Source of the DNA: Syngnathus acus
Lineage: Eukaryota > Chordata > Actinopteri > Syngnathiformes > Syngnathidae
Direction of reading: 5' to 3'
DNA: 64,000 bases
Assembly (NCBI RefSeq): GCF_901709675.1
Contig: NC_051089.1
Coordinates: 5,126,476-5,190,475, forward strand
Shown here: piece by piece, positions 23,501-36,249 of the stretch
How the letters are laid out: the number at the start of each line of letters is the position of its first letter
Numbering within the stretch: the first letter of the stretch is position 1
The notes under the pieces: model-generated
Databases searched by the model: none
What the model was told of the DNA's origin: nothing
Seen by the model: the letters and a program-made list of their open reading frames with translations, nothing else
Made by a program: the position numbers and the translations under genes

Positions 23501-25654
23501 TAAGCTCCTTCCTGGAAGCCCCCCATCATGGGTGGGCTTGCCAACCTGAAAGAAGGGTCGGCTCCGATGACAACTTTGTCGCTATAGCTTGCAAAATGGA
23601 CAAAGGGCCATTTGTCAACATGCTTAAGCAATAAAAAGCTAGAACTGTGGTGCTGATGGACGGAGAAAAAAAAGTGACTGGATCAAATTTAAAAAGCATC
23701 AAAAAGGGGAGCGCTTGAACTCGTGTGAACACGTAAGACGATACGATTACAACTACAATACTATTTAATGATAGCAAATACCAAAACGGCATCGAAGTAG
23801 GACACGGGGTTGAGCTTTGACAATTTATAACTGGCGGGACAATAAATTCACTGCTGCTTCGACAATTTTTCCTTTATCGTGTTCAAGTTGCTGAGAGAGA
23901 TAACAAACATAACCAACTCAAGAGGTTGCAAGTTGTCTTTCGTACACAAACAGGAAGTCATCGGAGACTGACAGTGACAGGAAGTTGATCCCTTCGCCTC
24001 TCCAAAGGCGTTGCCGCCTCCTGACATCTTCCCTTCATTGAAGTGAGATGCCAAAGCAAGCACATTTAAAGACCACAGTGACACGTGAGCACCCCAAAAG
24101 ATGCTAAGTAGCACGCGCCTAAACGCAAATGATTGTTTGAGGTTCATCTCGCCTCGGAAGAGATGCTAAAACGACGCTACGGGGGGAGAACGACGAGCTG
24201 ACAGGAAGTTCAGAAGACGGCGATGATACGCGCTGATACGACAGCTCGCACCTGTGATACCTGCTTAGACAAACCCTCTGACGACAAGCTAAGCGCGCAA
24301 CAACACGGATTTGTTTGACTTTCTCCGAGTCTCCCAGCCTCTCTTGTTGATGCTAAGCTACAATGTTTACACGAGCCCCTCCGGGCTATTTTCACTTTCC
24401 AGCAACCAAAATAGCAGTCAACCCCCCCAAAAGACAAATGTGCATTGATGAGGATAAGAGGAGAAAGGGACAAGACAAGCTTGGGGGATTAGCGGCCCTA
24501 AAACTCAAGCGAAGCACTCTCTCCCGTCTGTCTTGACGAGGGGGTGGAGGGGGTGTTTTTTTTTTTGAAGAGGTAAAACAGGGGGGCCTAAGAACAACGC
24601 TTGGTGAGGATTAGGAGGCGCGTGGCCTTGTTTGCTTCCAATCAAGTCGGATTACAATAAAATAAGCGGCTTCGACACATTGTGAGGTTAATTGTGCTCT
24701 ATTGACCCGTACCCCAAAGTCCATTCAAAATAGTGTTATGACCAAAATATGCAAATGTCGACATTGGCATCATGTATCAAATCTCAATACTTAATTCACT
24801 TGTCATTGTGTGGGGACTGTACTGACCAAAGGTCCAAGGTGGTCCATGGGAATCTGAAAAAAGGGCCTAAAAATTTTCGAGCCGGGCATATGGACTTCAG
24901 TTTGTGTTTGAGGCTCACATGAGAGCTCCTAAAAAGGTCTGGCTGTGTTGTGGAATTCAAAGGTGAATGAGGTGCATCAAGAGACATCTGCAGACCCTTC
25001 ACAAATCCACAAGCCCGTCTTCTTCTACTTATTCCCTTTTCCTCTTTCTGCCTCAACAAAGAATAAAGGGAAAATTAGAAAATGCCTTTGAGAGGAAGGA
25101 TTACCTGAGGAGACACAATCCCCTCCTCCTCTTCCTCTGTCTCCCAGCATCCCTCTTCTAGCTCCTTGCACTTCCAAGCTTGGCTAAAGACAAACATCAA
25201 AACTCCTCTTTGAAGCCACGACAGGCAATTAACCTCCCCGGAGTCCGACGGTACAGATTGCTTGGGATGTGTGACACATTTCAAAAGGGTGGGGTCGAAT
25301 CCAGCTTGTTTGTTTGTTCCTTTTTATTTATTGTTGATTTCTTTAATGAAGTGGCAGATTGGAGACAACCCATTTCTGTCAGTGCGGGAGAAGTAAAGTA
25401 GGCTAATTCTCAAGAGGAAGGTCCTCGCTTCACCGGAGGAAATATTCCTGAGCGCTTGCGATGAACAACGCAGCAGACAAAAGGAGCCCGACATCTCACC
25501 AATGTTAATGAAGTTGTGGGCGCAGCCATGCAATGACAACGTTGATCATAATTTCAGTTTAAAAAAAAAGAGGGTGGGGTTGGTTATATAAATATATAAA
25601 TACCAAATGTCTCTGTTAAGTGGACTACGTACCAAAAGTATTCTCTCTTACTTC

Positions 25655-25720
25655 ATAACACCCTGGATTGGTTACCAGCCAATCATGGGATACGTATAAA
25701 CGACCAGTCACACATAAAAT
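25655..25720. mobile_element. Fragment of a common teleost repeat (GGTTACCAGCCAATCATGGG)
   Basis: CCTGGATTGGTTACCAGCCA followed by ATCATGGGATACGTATAAAC corresponds to the frequent teleost repeat segment of the form CTGGACTGGTTGCCAGCCAA with a cAGGGCACATATAAAC-like follow-on. Only this terminal piece remains. Confidence 0.5.
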
Positions 25721-26944
25721 TAAAAAACTAATTTAGAGACAAACTACAAATATGAAAATCTTTCCGTGTTGATGAAAATAACCAAACACCAGGTGGGCAA
25801 CAATAGAAAATAAAACGAAACAAAAAAAAATTACCCAAGAGGCTGATTTGAGACAGATTCGTAAAGAATTGCCTTTTTAGCGCCCCCTCTTGGCTGTTCT
25901 TGGCAATGTCGGATGTCACACAAAAAGAAACTAGTCCAATTGCATGAAAGCTTTGCGCTCATTTTCAATTTTAATGAGTTTGCCATTACTTCTCTTGTCT
26001 TTTCTCCCCCGACAAAATGCACGTGTGTTTTCGAAAAACGTCTCACGCACTTTCGTCAAGCTCGGGGAAGACCGCGCCGGATCGCCTCGGGCCACAACCG
26101 ACGCACCCCCAACCCACCCTGCCTTGTTACCCTTCCGTGTGCACTCCTCTAAATATGAGGACAAGTGCTTCCTGCCATGGTGCGGCCTTCCCCAGGTAGT
26201 GAGGCGATGAGGAGACAGCTGTTCTCTTCTTCAAAGAGGGGCGGCTATAAAAAAACTAAAAAAAAAAAACTAGATAAATCATTCAGCTTTTGATCCACTA
26301 TGCCACAGAGCTGCGATCACAAATCCCTTTTTTTCCGGGCTCCTTTTGTTTCCCAAAAGTGAGAGCGAGTCAGGCTGTGACAGTAAATCCGACTTCCTCT
26401 GCAGGATTTGTTTATGCGGCTCCATCACTTGAAGTCGTCAAATAGGAAATGACATGGCTGTCATGCTCCCTTTTAGGCAAGTTTAGCGGTGAAAGTGGCT
26501 CACTAAAGTCAGGGAATAAGATTATTATTGACTGAATTGGTACGAGTGCCTTATTGTTTATCACACGTTTGTTTAATCAGCAAACAAAATATACCTTTTT
26601 GTAATCAAAGTTGATTATTTACTTATTTATGATATATTATATTCTTTATGTATTACTTATATTATTATTTATTAGTACGTATGCATGTCATATTCACTGC
26701 ATGTATTTTTCACGAAGGTTTTGGTGTTGTTCCAAGACCCACAATGTTGCAGGTGTGTGATTGTTAGGCCAACATACAGCTTTAAGAAAATTTGTTATAA
26801 CTCAAATGACCTTAAAATTGTCTATGCGGCAATATTTTTTTTAATCAATCTTTTTTTTTTTTTTTACTGCAAGTTGGAACTTTAGGAAATTTTGTATGCC
26901 AAAACAATGATTTTTATATAGATTTTTTTATAAGGTTTTCTTGG

Positions 26945-27560
26945 GGGGGTAGAATTATGAATTATTGCTAGGCGTATAAAAGATAAATGTCACGCTCCCT
27001 CCTGTTGAAGAATCCGTAAGTTCAGTGTGATTAATAGTCAAAAGCGACAAAATGACAGCTTTCTTTGTTAGCGTGTAATTAATTTATTCATTCAGCACTT
27101 CTTGTCTCATACAGAACAAAACAATAAAATTAGAAATTTGGCTAATACATAACTTGGAGATTCTTTTTTTGAGACAGCAATAATTGAAAAGCCAATAATT
27201 CAATGATTCCGGGTGCAGTCTGGCATTAATAATCTTTTTATTATTTAGTTCTTCGTTCCCAGCACAACAATAGCGCGGCGTATAATAAGATCAAAGCGAG
27301 CGAGCTAATAATGGGCGAGCTGAGGAGGAGCAGAGAAGGAGGCTTTTACACTATGTCAGTCAAATGCTTTGAAATGGCGTCTAATTCCAACTCGCTCTGT
27401 TTTTCCTTCACATCAATGGCGCCCGGTGCCCCCGCCGACAGCACAAAACTGTCTATTCTGTTCATGTTGAATTGCTTCATGATAACGTCCTCGACCACTT
27501 TTACTCGTACTCGTCTTACATTCTCACTACACCGCTTCATTTCTAAAGATGAATCGCTTT
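26945..27560. promoter_or_regulatory. Candidate enhancer block in the irx6a-mmp2 desert
   Basis: A mostly unique, non-coding block includes TAATTAAT (27076-27083), a SOX-like AACAATAG (27266-27273) and GATCAAAG, a TCF/LEF-type site (27289-27296), next to CpG-containing sequence. Short open frames on both strands across 27311-27562 do not resemble any protein. The combination of factor sites suggests a developmental enhancer; this is inferred. Confidence 0.28.
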
Positions 27561-27683
27561 AAGTATATTTAAAATATTTTTATTTTTCCATTTGTTTTGA
27601 TTGATATTCACATCATGGGAGGGAATTTGGGGAAGAAGGTCAAACATGTATTCCGGGTGTGTTGTTTGGTCAATCCAGGCAAT

Positions 27684-28049
27684 GGGATATATTGGATAAA
27701 AAAATGTTTTTGTATGTTTCAGGAAAATATAAAGAGCTGAAGTTACTCGAAAAAATGTTACTAGAATAGTTTTTGTGAGAAAATCCCAACGCTAGCATAG
27801 TCTATAACAAAGCAAGTCCGCTAGCTAGCATATGTCTTGGTTGTCTTCCATTGTGCATTTTCTGATTGGGATATATTAGATAAAACATTTTTTTGTATGT
27901 TTCAGGAACATATAAGGAGTTGAGGTTACTAGAAAAAATGTTACTAGTATAGTTTTTGTGAAAAATCCAAATATTAGCATTGTCCATAACAAAGCAAGTC
28001 CGCTAGCTAGCATATGTCGTGGTTGTCTTCCACCTTGCATTTTTTGATT
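27684..28049. repeat. Tandem duplication, two 182-184 bp units
   Basis: Unit 1 (27684-27867) and unit 2 (27868-28049) are side-by-side diverged copies. Both start GGGATATATT, both carry TTGTATGTTTCAGGAA, AACAAAGCAAGTCCGCTAGC and GGTTGTCTTCCA, and both end near TTGATT or CTGATT. Scattered substitutions and small indels show that the duplication is not recent. No coding potential is seen in the unit. Confidence 0.9.
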
Positions 28050-28847
28050 TACTCGTTTTCCTAACAAGGCCGGAAGGGAGAAAGCGGAGTCGTGATCTCG
28101 GGTCCCAGGAGGCAATCTGAGAAGCAGAAGCTCTGGCCACTCGCCAGCACTAACTGTACTGTCGCTCCACTTCCCGCTGAGACAACATCCATCTCCCTCA
28201 TCAAGGCCGACACTGCGTTTATTCCCACATTCATTTGTCATGTCCCCAATCAGCCGGATGAATGAAAACGCCATGGCCATGATGGATGAAGGTTCTAATT
28301 AAGATGAAAACAAAAGCTCCGCTCGTCTGTTTAGCCAACATAAGAGGTGTCGTAGTTACTGTCACTCAGATGCAGGTCAGGTGACAGGATGTCGAGAAGG
28401 GTGTGATTTTTTTTTTTCTTTTTTTGGGGGGGTGATGATGCTTTTGTTTGTTTAAAACAAAGAGTGTATGGCACAGAATTGTATCTCAAGGAGGTCCCCT
28501 CGGATATGAGTTATTCAAAGGCATGCAAATGACACAACCATGTGCTGCTTTACAAGGGGGTTGTGTTCATTTTGGATCTGCTTAATTGCTTCATTTCTAA
28601 AATAACTCAACGCTTGTTTACTGGCTCGAGCGAACGGGAACACGGAAGCTGCATTGCATTTGATGCATCTGTTTGATTTCCTTTATTGTTTCGGTATTAT
28701 TCCACTAGCTGCCACTCACATGGAATGCTGTTTAGCATTTAAATTGTAGGGATGTTTTTTTTTCTCAAGGATTCGTAAATTAGGAATTTTGGGGCCATAC
28801 TGACAAGAAGAAAAAAAAACAAATATACCAGATACCAATGTAAAGTG

Positions 28848-29005
28848 TGTGCGTTTGTGTGTGCGTGTGCGTATGTGTGTGTGTGTGTGAGAAGGTGTTG
28901 ACAAGAATGCAAGAATGTAGGAAAAAGCAAACGCATTGAGTGGAGGAGACGCTGGTGGAAGTTAATCATCTTGGTCAGATGCAGAAAAGCCATATTGAAT
29001 TACAC

Positions 29006-29038
<33 letters not shown>
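28848..29038. repeat. (TG)n and (AC)n microsatellite pair
   Basis: A GT-rich tract at about 28848-28890 and an (AC) tract at 29003-29038 lie about 110 bp apart in inverted orientation. They could form a hairpin arm pair. The frames that run through them are artefacts of the repeats. Confidence 0.85.
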
Positions 29039-29040
<2 letters not shown>

Positions 29041-31599
29041 GCATATCAGTGGAGGTGAGCCATGCGTGACACGCCTGTAGTCCCTTTTAAACATGCAGCA
29101 ATGCCAGCAGGACTTTCAGTGCTTTTTTTTTTCAATCATTGAAAGGAATCAATTATTGTCGATGCAACAGAAGCAGCCAAGCGTGTAACACACGACATAT
29201 CAGCGCGTTGCACTTTGCAGACTCGAAAGCGGCCATCTTTTGTCACACCGAGTTGCATCAGCAGACATTATTCACAGTTAATACACGCCGCATATATCCG
29301 TTCATCCACACCGGATACATCAGCAAAAGCTTCATTGTTAAATCAGTGTATCATATTTACTCGCAGGAAGTAAAAAATGAGAAATGGCGGAGTTATTTTC
29401 AGCTTTGCTTCAAACAGTAAGATAACCCACGAATGCCAATTTCATAATCAGCAACAGAGTAATGTAAGCATGACCGATGATACAAGAGCAAATAAATTAA
29501 ATTGTCTAAAGAAAAGGTTTTCATGCATGGACCTAAACTTTGAAAGCCAAATACAAAAAAAATCCAACTGAAGCTCAACAGTCCAGATGGGACTGTGAAC
29601 ATTTGTTCCCCTCAGTTGCCGTCCTAATGTAAGCCCTTCAAAATAACCCCAATATTGCCTAAATATTCTTATTATGTACATCGCATAACCTCCTCTGCTT
29701 CTAATCATCCCCCAGAGCCGCGCTTGAGCTTCATATCGGCGGGGACACGCGTAATCCCGTGTTCGCCTGAATAACACATCACGAAAAAGAACACAAAAAT
29801 ATAAAAACATCATCCCGAGTCCCAGAGTGGCAAATCTCTTTTTTCGTGTTGTCTCTGAGTGGACAAGCCTTGTTATTTATTTGGGAACACGGATCAGAGT
29901 GCCGACTAAGGACTTCCTAAGGACAGAACCGCTGTTTTCACATCATATCCGGTGTATACAAGCTGTAAAGCAACGTTGCTAGAACCCGAGGCCTTTGTTA
30001 ACACTTGTTTATTGGGCCTTCTCTCCACCAGACACACTTGCAAATATTGATCGCTACACGTTTTTGGACATTGTCCTTATAGCCAAAACATCAACCTGGA
30101 AAGAGAAAGATTGACGGTTGTCACTGCTTATTTGGGATAGCAACCACAGAGTAGCCCATGAACACGGTCACATTCTTTTTTTTTTCAAATTATTCAATTG
30201 TTACTAAAAGATGGGAAAACAATGGAGTGGTCACAATATATGTTGTATTAGGGGAAAAACAACTTTACTTGACAAGGACAATGCACATTAATGAACACGT
30301 GTTAGCTGTGAGCTAAATGAGCTAAACCACAAAAGATACGTCTTGATGGCTTATAAAATAAAAATGTCTGCTTACTTATAAACAAAATATGGATACCCTC
30401 AAGTTTATGAAAGCCGTTCTTGTTTTAAGAGCGGCTTTGCTGCTTGGCCGTCTATTATTGAGCTCACCTCATCTGTCAACGCAAACAATGAACAGGCCAT
30501 ATAAAATGGATGACTATATAAAAGTGCGTATGAGCAAAATGGTTTAGTCTCAATGTAGGGGGGTGGCAGCCATGATGGATACGACACCGTGTGCCAGATT
30601 TATCTTGGGAATGGAGTAATTAATACCCGACTGGAGCTCTGCACTCATACTGATAGGAAAAGAGGATAAGCAGAGGGAAAGGTATGGTGACTAGAAGGTA
30701 TGCTTGCTTTAGTCAAGGTTATGTTACAAGTATGGCGAGTGATGCTATGTAATGGCGTCCCCTATTGCAAGGTGACCCCAACAACAGCTAATGGTGACTA
30801 ATACACCCCATGCGCAGAAATGTAAGAATGCCGGTGATCAATGCGCCGCATTACTTCCTTCTTTCTTTGTCCCCTGACATCAGTTTGGAATAATGTCGAT
30901 TTTAAATTCGACAAAGAGAAAGGGCATAAAAAACTCAGTTTCAATAGAGCGACTTTCCATTACGTGTTCAAACTGCTTTTTCCACGCAGCACCGCCTTCA
31001 TAATCGGATGTTCCTATTTTATTTTTTTTACTTCTGACCTCACTTCATGCATTTTTTTTTGCAAAAAGCGTGGGTGTTATTTAGAGGTTTCAGTCATTTT
31101 GGTGCCATCCCTTCACACACCACTACCCTTCAGCCCGCAAAGCACACCTCCTGAGTTTATTGTGACACAACAGGCTGCGTTCAATTCCATGCCTTCTCGT
31201 AACATATACAATGACATGCACCAGTGATATGTAGAATTTTTTATTTATTCATTCAGCATTGTTCCAAAATTATGGAAACAATAATCACAATAAATTTGAG
31301 TCCATTTTGTGCATAACCAGCATTAGAATAAAAGCAAGACATTAAAAGGGTCATGAGAACTCTTAATAGTCCACATTAGCTGAAATGTGTTGGCACACTG
31401 TGCTACTTTGTTATAATTGCAGTCATTAGCCTGTTTTTTTTTCTTTAATAATAGGCTACAATCCCCAAGGTCCCGAGGTTTAGCATAATAATGTTGTTTT
31501 CCGAAGGCTGTGCTGCTCAGACACTCTGATAGCAAAATTTCAGGTACCAGTGTGATGAATAGCACAAAAAGATCCTATTCATCCATCTTCCTGCGGTTT

Positions 31600-32110
31600 C
31601 GTGCGGCGATGGCGCACCGTCGAGGTCTTTGATCAACCAGGCGGAGACAATTCAACCCGCAGCCCCTCAACGCCTTGCGGCACGCCGGCTTTACCTGCTG
31701 CTAAGTCAGGTATCACAGCCGGGGACCTTAAAGAGGCTTTAACCTTCCCGCCTTGTCGGGCTGACATTGATTCATGCCGGAGTCACGGCGTGGATTTGAG
31801 ACCCTGACGCAGGAACCCCCTTTCATGTCGGGCTGTTTATGAGAATATGAAAACGGCGTTCTCGACCCGGGGCTTCGGGCCTGATCTCCTATAGCGCTGA
31901 ACCGCCCCCACCGCCAAGACAGACCCGACCCCTCGACGAATCTCATGTAGCACACTTAATACCCGTAAGAACATGGCGCGCGACGCTCCTCATCTTTGGT
32001 AACAGAAAGGAATTTGAGAGCAGATTAATATTATGAACAGTAATATTCCCCCCGTGGCATCTGCATGTGCGGCGGATTACAGGGCTCCGCCGCGATTACC
32101 GGCAGGGGGA
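31600..32110. promoter_or_regulatory. CpG-rich non-coding block in the desert
   Basis: CpG dinucleotides are frequent here (for example GTGCGGCGATGGCGCACCGT near the left end and GGCGCGCGACG near 31976), unlike the AT-rich surroundings. The right part contains the near-palindrome TAATATTATGAACAGTAATA at about 32025-32044. No coding frame is credible. A CpG island with no gene could mark an unannotated non-coding transcript start or an orphan regulatory island. Confidence 0.35.
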
Positions 32111-33752
32111 AGAAGGGTTACAAGTCCAAAAAAACTTTTCATCTTCACCCTTGGCACAAGAGCGCACGCATGCAAAGACATATAACAGTATTAGCTAGCA
32201 ATAGCATGCGCGCTTGCTGGCTTTATTAATACGCTCCGTATTTTTAGATGTACAGTACTTTTCACCTTTTGTGGTTTTCTTTATGTCGTCGTGAAAGTCA
32301 ATATCCTACATTGCTGCGTATATTAGTGCACATATGGCAAAACACTTGAAGGATGCGGGAGTTACTTTTATATACTTCACCTGCTAAAATCAATCCAATG
32401 AAGGTCAAGATTCATTAAGCATGAAAAGAAAATTACGACGTGTGCTCTGTTTTAACTGTTCAGTATCTATCAAGACATGCAGGAGAATTTCCATTTTGTG
32501 TGTGGTGGGCTTTGATTGTCACATCACCACACAATATACAACCTTGTATAGCGTACACCGCGACGGTAAATCAAATGCTGTCCTGTAAAAGTGAAGTCAG
32601 CGTTAATTACAGAAATAAAAGACTAGCATATTTGTCGCTGTCCTATTGTTAGCATATCACGCTGTCTCGTAAGTCCATCTATTCTCCGTAAGAAGATTCT
32701 CTTTGCAATGTAGTTCCTGAATGTCAAAACAGACCAGTGTCTGGACAAATGTTGAGTAAACTATTTCTTGAGCTCGGGTCTGGGTTTCTCGCTCATGTGT
32801 GCTTATGATTAGCCTATCAAAAAAGGAAGCATACATACACCGCTAATCTCCCCATAGGACTGCATTAGGGACCCCTCAGGGCTCGGTGTCAAGCCCACTC
32901 TGGATATTAGTTTTCATCGAGGGGCTAGGGGGACCTGCCAGGGTTTTTGTTGGTCGGGTCGCCTTAAACCTCATTATAACTACTTGCCACCAGGCTGACG
33001 CCAAGCCACGCGTGCGAAGCGGGTCGAGGAAATCCCTCTCGGGAGTTGTCTTTTTGACGCGAGACTCTGCAATTTCCTCGGCACCTTTCGTGTGAGGATA
33101 ACACTCGGCCCACTGTGGGCCATGTGCGAGCAATAAGTCCGGCCTAATGAATGCCAGGCGCTGAGGGCGAGAGAGGGCAAGAGGGGGCCTAAGAGCAGGG
33201 CCTCTCGTGTCTGAAATTATCCGCGGGGAAACGCTCTGACACGCTGTTCTGCTGCGTGAAACGAAAAGAAACAACACTGTTTCCATTTAGAGTTAAGTCG
33301 GAATCACTGCGCGCCAGAGATCGCACACGTTTGTGACAGATAAGCGGCGGGGCATTTCCCGTCTTTAGCCAACCGTGTTGACTTTGTGGATTCCTGCTCG
33401 GTCTGTGGGATTGAACGGAGGAAGGAAGGCAAAGAGGCAATGCTGTGTGCCACCACGCGGAGTCTGAGCTCGTCAGAAGCTCATAAGCCTCCAGTTCAAA
33501 GAGCAATCTGATAGGAAAGCTGCCTTGGCAGCGGTTTCCTCCCATGTGGCTGCCAGGAGACGGCTTCTGTCGGACTGCGCCCAGTAGGCATCAATTAGAA
33601 CACTGAAGGGTGCCATCCACTCACTTACAACACATGCGGCATTTGGATGGATTGGAAAACAATCGTGCAGGGCTGGACAGTAAAAGTGGAATATTGGACG
33701 CCACAGGCTTTTTGAAAACTCTTTTAGATGTATATATGAGTAGTATATATCT

Positions 33753-33797
33753 AGAGCGAGAGAGAGAGAGAGAGCGATAGAGAGCGCGAGAGAGATT
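33753..33797. repeat. Impure (GA)n tract
   Basis: About 45 bp of GA units interrupted by GC and TA dinucleotides. Purine-rich strand throughout; simple-sequence repeat. Confidence 0.85.
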
Positions 33798-34881
33798 GGA
33801 CAGCAGTATTGCCTTCTGTTTGTAGGTTGTGTCCTCAAGTGGTCAACTAAAAGAATTGCAAGGTTCTAATCTTTCTTTTGCTTAAATTGTCAGCATTTGA
33901 TATCAAAAATAGGAATAAACCTTTATTTTATGTTTTTATAGTTTACGTTCTCCACTTTGTTTAGCAAAAGTACGTATGATATGATCATGCGTGGCTAAAA
34001 CAAAAAAAACAAAAAACAATGAAAACGTGTTTTAGGTGTTGTTTGTCGTGGTGTTTTTGAATACTAAGTAAATATGTAATGTCACTTACATATTTGATAT
34101 AAGACAGCCACAATAGTTTGTGTCATTTTATGATGGTTTTTCTTTGTTTCCCCAAAACAAATTGATCAAAAACAACTAAACTTAATAAATTATTTTAAAT
34201 CATGTTTTATGTGACAGCCAATCAGTATTCCAAAATGTGAGGGATACATTCATTGTCATTTCCCCTCCTCCCAATAGACCACATTATAATGCATGAATCA
34301 CAGCTGCTTTGGCATTGACAGGATTAGCATTTAGGACACATGATAGAAAAACCATCTGTTACAGCTCTAAACCCTTTCAAATCCCCTGATCTGCCATTGA
34401 CAAGTTTTGGATCTGCAATGAGATATAGAGATTTGAAACAAAAGCATTTGAAAAAAAAATCAACGAATAAACATTTCTCATGTTATATTATTGGGATTTA
34501 CAAGGAGAAAAGCATTGCGTGCCTGTATTCGGGAGGACATAGTGACAATTAATACAAGATCAGGGAATGGAGTAGGAATGGAGAATGTGGCAGAAATCAA
34601 TACTTTATCCCATTTGCATGGCTTTGATGGTGCACATGAAGAGCCACAGTTTAAGATTACTACTGACGCGTTGATCGTTAACACTCGTTCATGAGCCGCC
34701 AGTACTCCCGCTTGTCTAACGCCTTAGGAAAGACAAGTGTTTTACATTGGCCTGTTTAAAAGGGCACGTTCTCAGAGCGTGTTAGCAACAGGATGAACAA
34801 TATGCATGGTCATGCAAAAGTCAAAAAGTAGAAAGAAAGAAAGAAAGAAGAAAAGAAGCACACGACATGTGCGTCCCATTT

Positions 34882-34975
34882 GGAGTTCCTCAGGGTTCAA
34901 TGCCCAGCCCATGAGATGTTTTTGTTATAGATTTCAATAAATACCTGAGAACTTGCTGTTCTCAAACATTACTAA
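34882..34975 (+). pseudogene. LINE reverse-transcriptase fragment (GVPQGS block)
   Basis: On the plus strand GGAGTTCCTCAGGGTTCAAT encodes GVPQGS, the conserved motif of non-LTR reverse transcriptases; the next codons are damaged, with stops where the LLFLLYIND-like helix is expected. A GAAA microsatellite precedes it (about 34830-34860). Only one motif block survives, so the family cannot be named. Confidence 0.55.
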
Positions 34976-36249
34976 AGATAGTCATAAATAATTGCTGGTT
35001 ATATCAGAACAAGACATGTGAAAAAGGACCTAAAACAGGCAGGGTTAAGAAGAATTTTGTGCTGTACTCACTCCGAAGCGTCCAGTTTTTCACCAGCTAG
35101 ACAGCGAACGAACGATGCCCCAAATAATCAGACTTTGTTGTCTTTAATGCTGATTTATTGAGGAATGGCCTCAAACCATTGCCCTCTTAAGACCATTGTA
35201 AAACTGAAATACAATAAGAAACACCGGGTTAGACAATCGTTAGCTTGTAGCATGTTAGCTAACGTAACTTCGATATGTAAATAAAATTAACATACAATCG
35301 TTTACACAAGTTCTAACAGGAAAAAAAAGTTCACAAGACTTACGAACAAATCGTTTTGAAGAACATCCACTTGTGCATCCACCGGATGTATAACTGATGC
35401 TGTTAACAGATCTAGTACTGTGAGCGTCCACAGGAGGGCGCTGTTAACTAGTAAACAGAAAATGATGACGTTACAATACAAAACATCCAAAGGGCAGACA
35501 ATTGTTTTACTCTGTTTATGTAATTGCATATTTTGTTCAGCAAGGGCTTTCAGCTTGGTTATTGTGGGGGAGAGGGCTCAGTTCAGTTAGTGTAGAGCTG
35601 CAGAGAATCAGATTGTAACCGAGTCTTAATGTGTCAGTATGTCTATTTTTTTGCTTTTAATGATTAAAGCAGTTGTGTCAAAGAATGGACAGACTCAAAT
35701 GGATTAAGTGGATAATTTATAGTAACTGCACGTAAGACGTAACTCGCAGTAAATTGCATTAAGCTTAGTAACGTTTCTCCTGACTAACGCATTGGAATTG
35801 AAATTTTGGAGGCAAGAATTCAAGTGTACAATAAAAATATTAGTACCAACATTACAAGGGGCACTGTAGGCCTATGTAGTGTTGTGCAGTGGAGCTAATT
35901 AAGTCTAGCAAGTTGAAAGGCTTTAATATTTCATCATAAAGCCTGATAAAGACACAGCTACAGAGGAACCTACAGAAGAAGGTATGGAAGCTGTTGGATT
36001 ACAAATTAATTTAAAAAAAAATGTGGAAGATGTCAATGTTTGTTAAAGGGCTGTTGCAACAAATAAAGTCAAATAGGACGCAACCAAAGATCAGTAGTGT
36101 TGGTTTGAACCAATGGCTAATTTGTTTAGAGACTTCAATGAGTGACTGGAGATATATGGAAGAATCCAATGAAGTCAATGACAATGTCTTTCTTTCTGAT
36201 AGCGTACCAGTGGCAACATTGACGAAGCCTTAAACTCAAAAGATCGAAG

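Larger units (their letters stand above)
18071..27683. other. Gene desert, part 2
   Basis: No cellular gene is recognised. The block contains a MITE half (19200), a telomere-like tract (19401), LINE remnants (20560-20910), an AT-rich interval with ATATTTAT runs (19850-20010 and 22855-23050), and unique GC-richer blocks at 18290-18700, 22460-22780, 23225-23500, 23990-24480 and 26945-27560. The piece at 22495-22520 contains AATCAAAGG, a TCF/LEF-type site. Confidence 0.55.
28050..34881. other. Gene desert, part 3
   Basis: No gene is recognised. The interval has microsatellites near 28850-29040, unique low-repeat sequence at 29140-30000 and 30830-31230, a CpG-rich block at 31600-32110, a second GC-richer block at 32830-33560 and a GA tract at 33753. 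Open frames in the GC-rich blocks on both strands are mutually antisense and unlike any family I know. Confidence 0.55.

Noticed and set aside
28716-28993. His/Thr-rich minus-strand frames
   Set aside because: They run through a TG/AC microsatellite, which produces such residues automatically.
32876-33286. 136-codon minus-strand frame
   Set aside because: Lies in a GC-rich block with overlapping frames on both strands and no family resemblance; chance opening is more likely.
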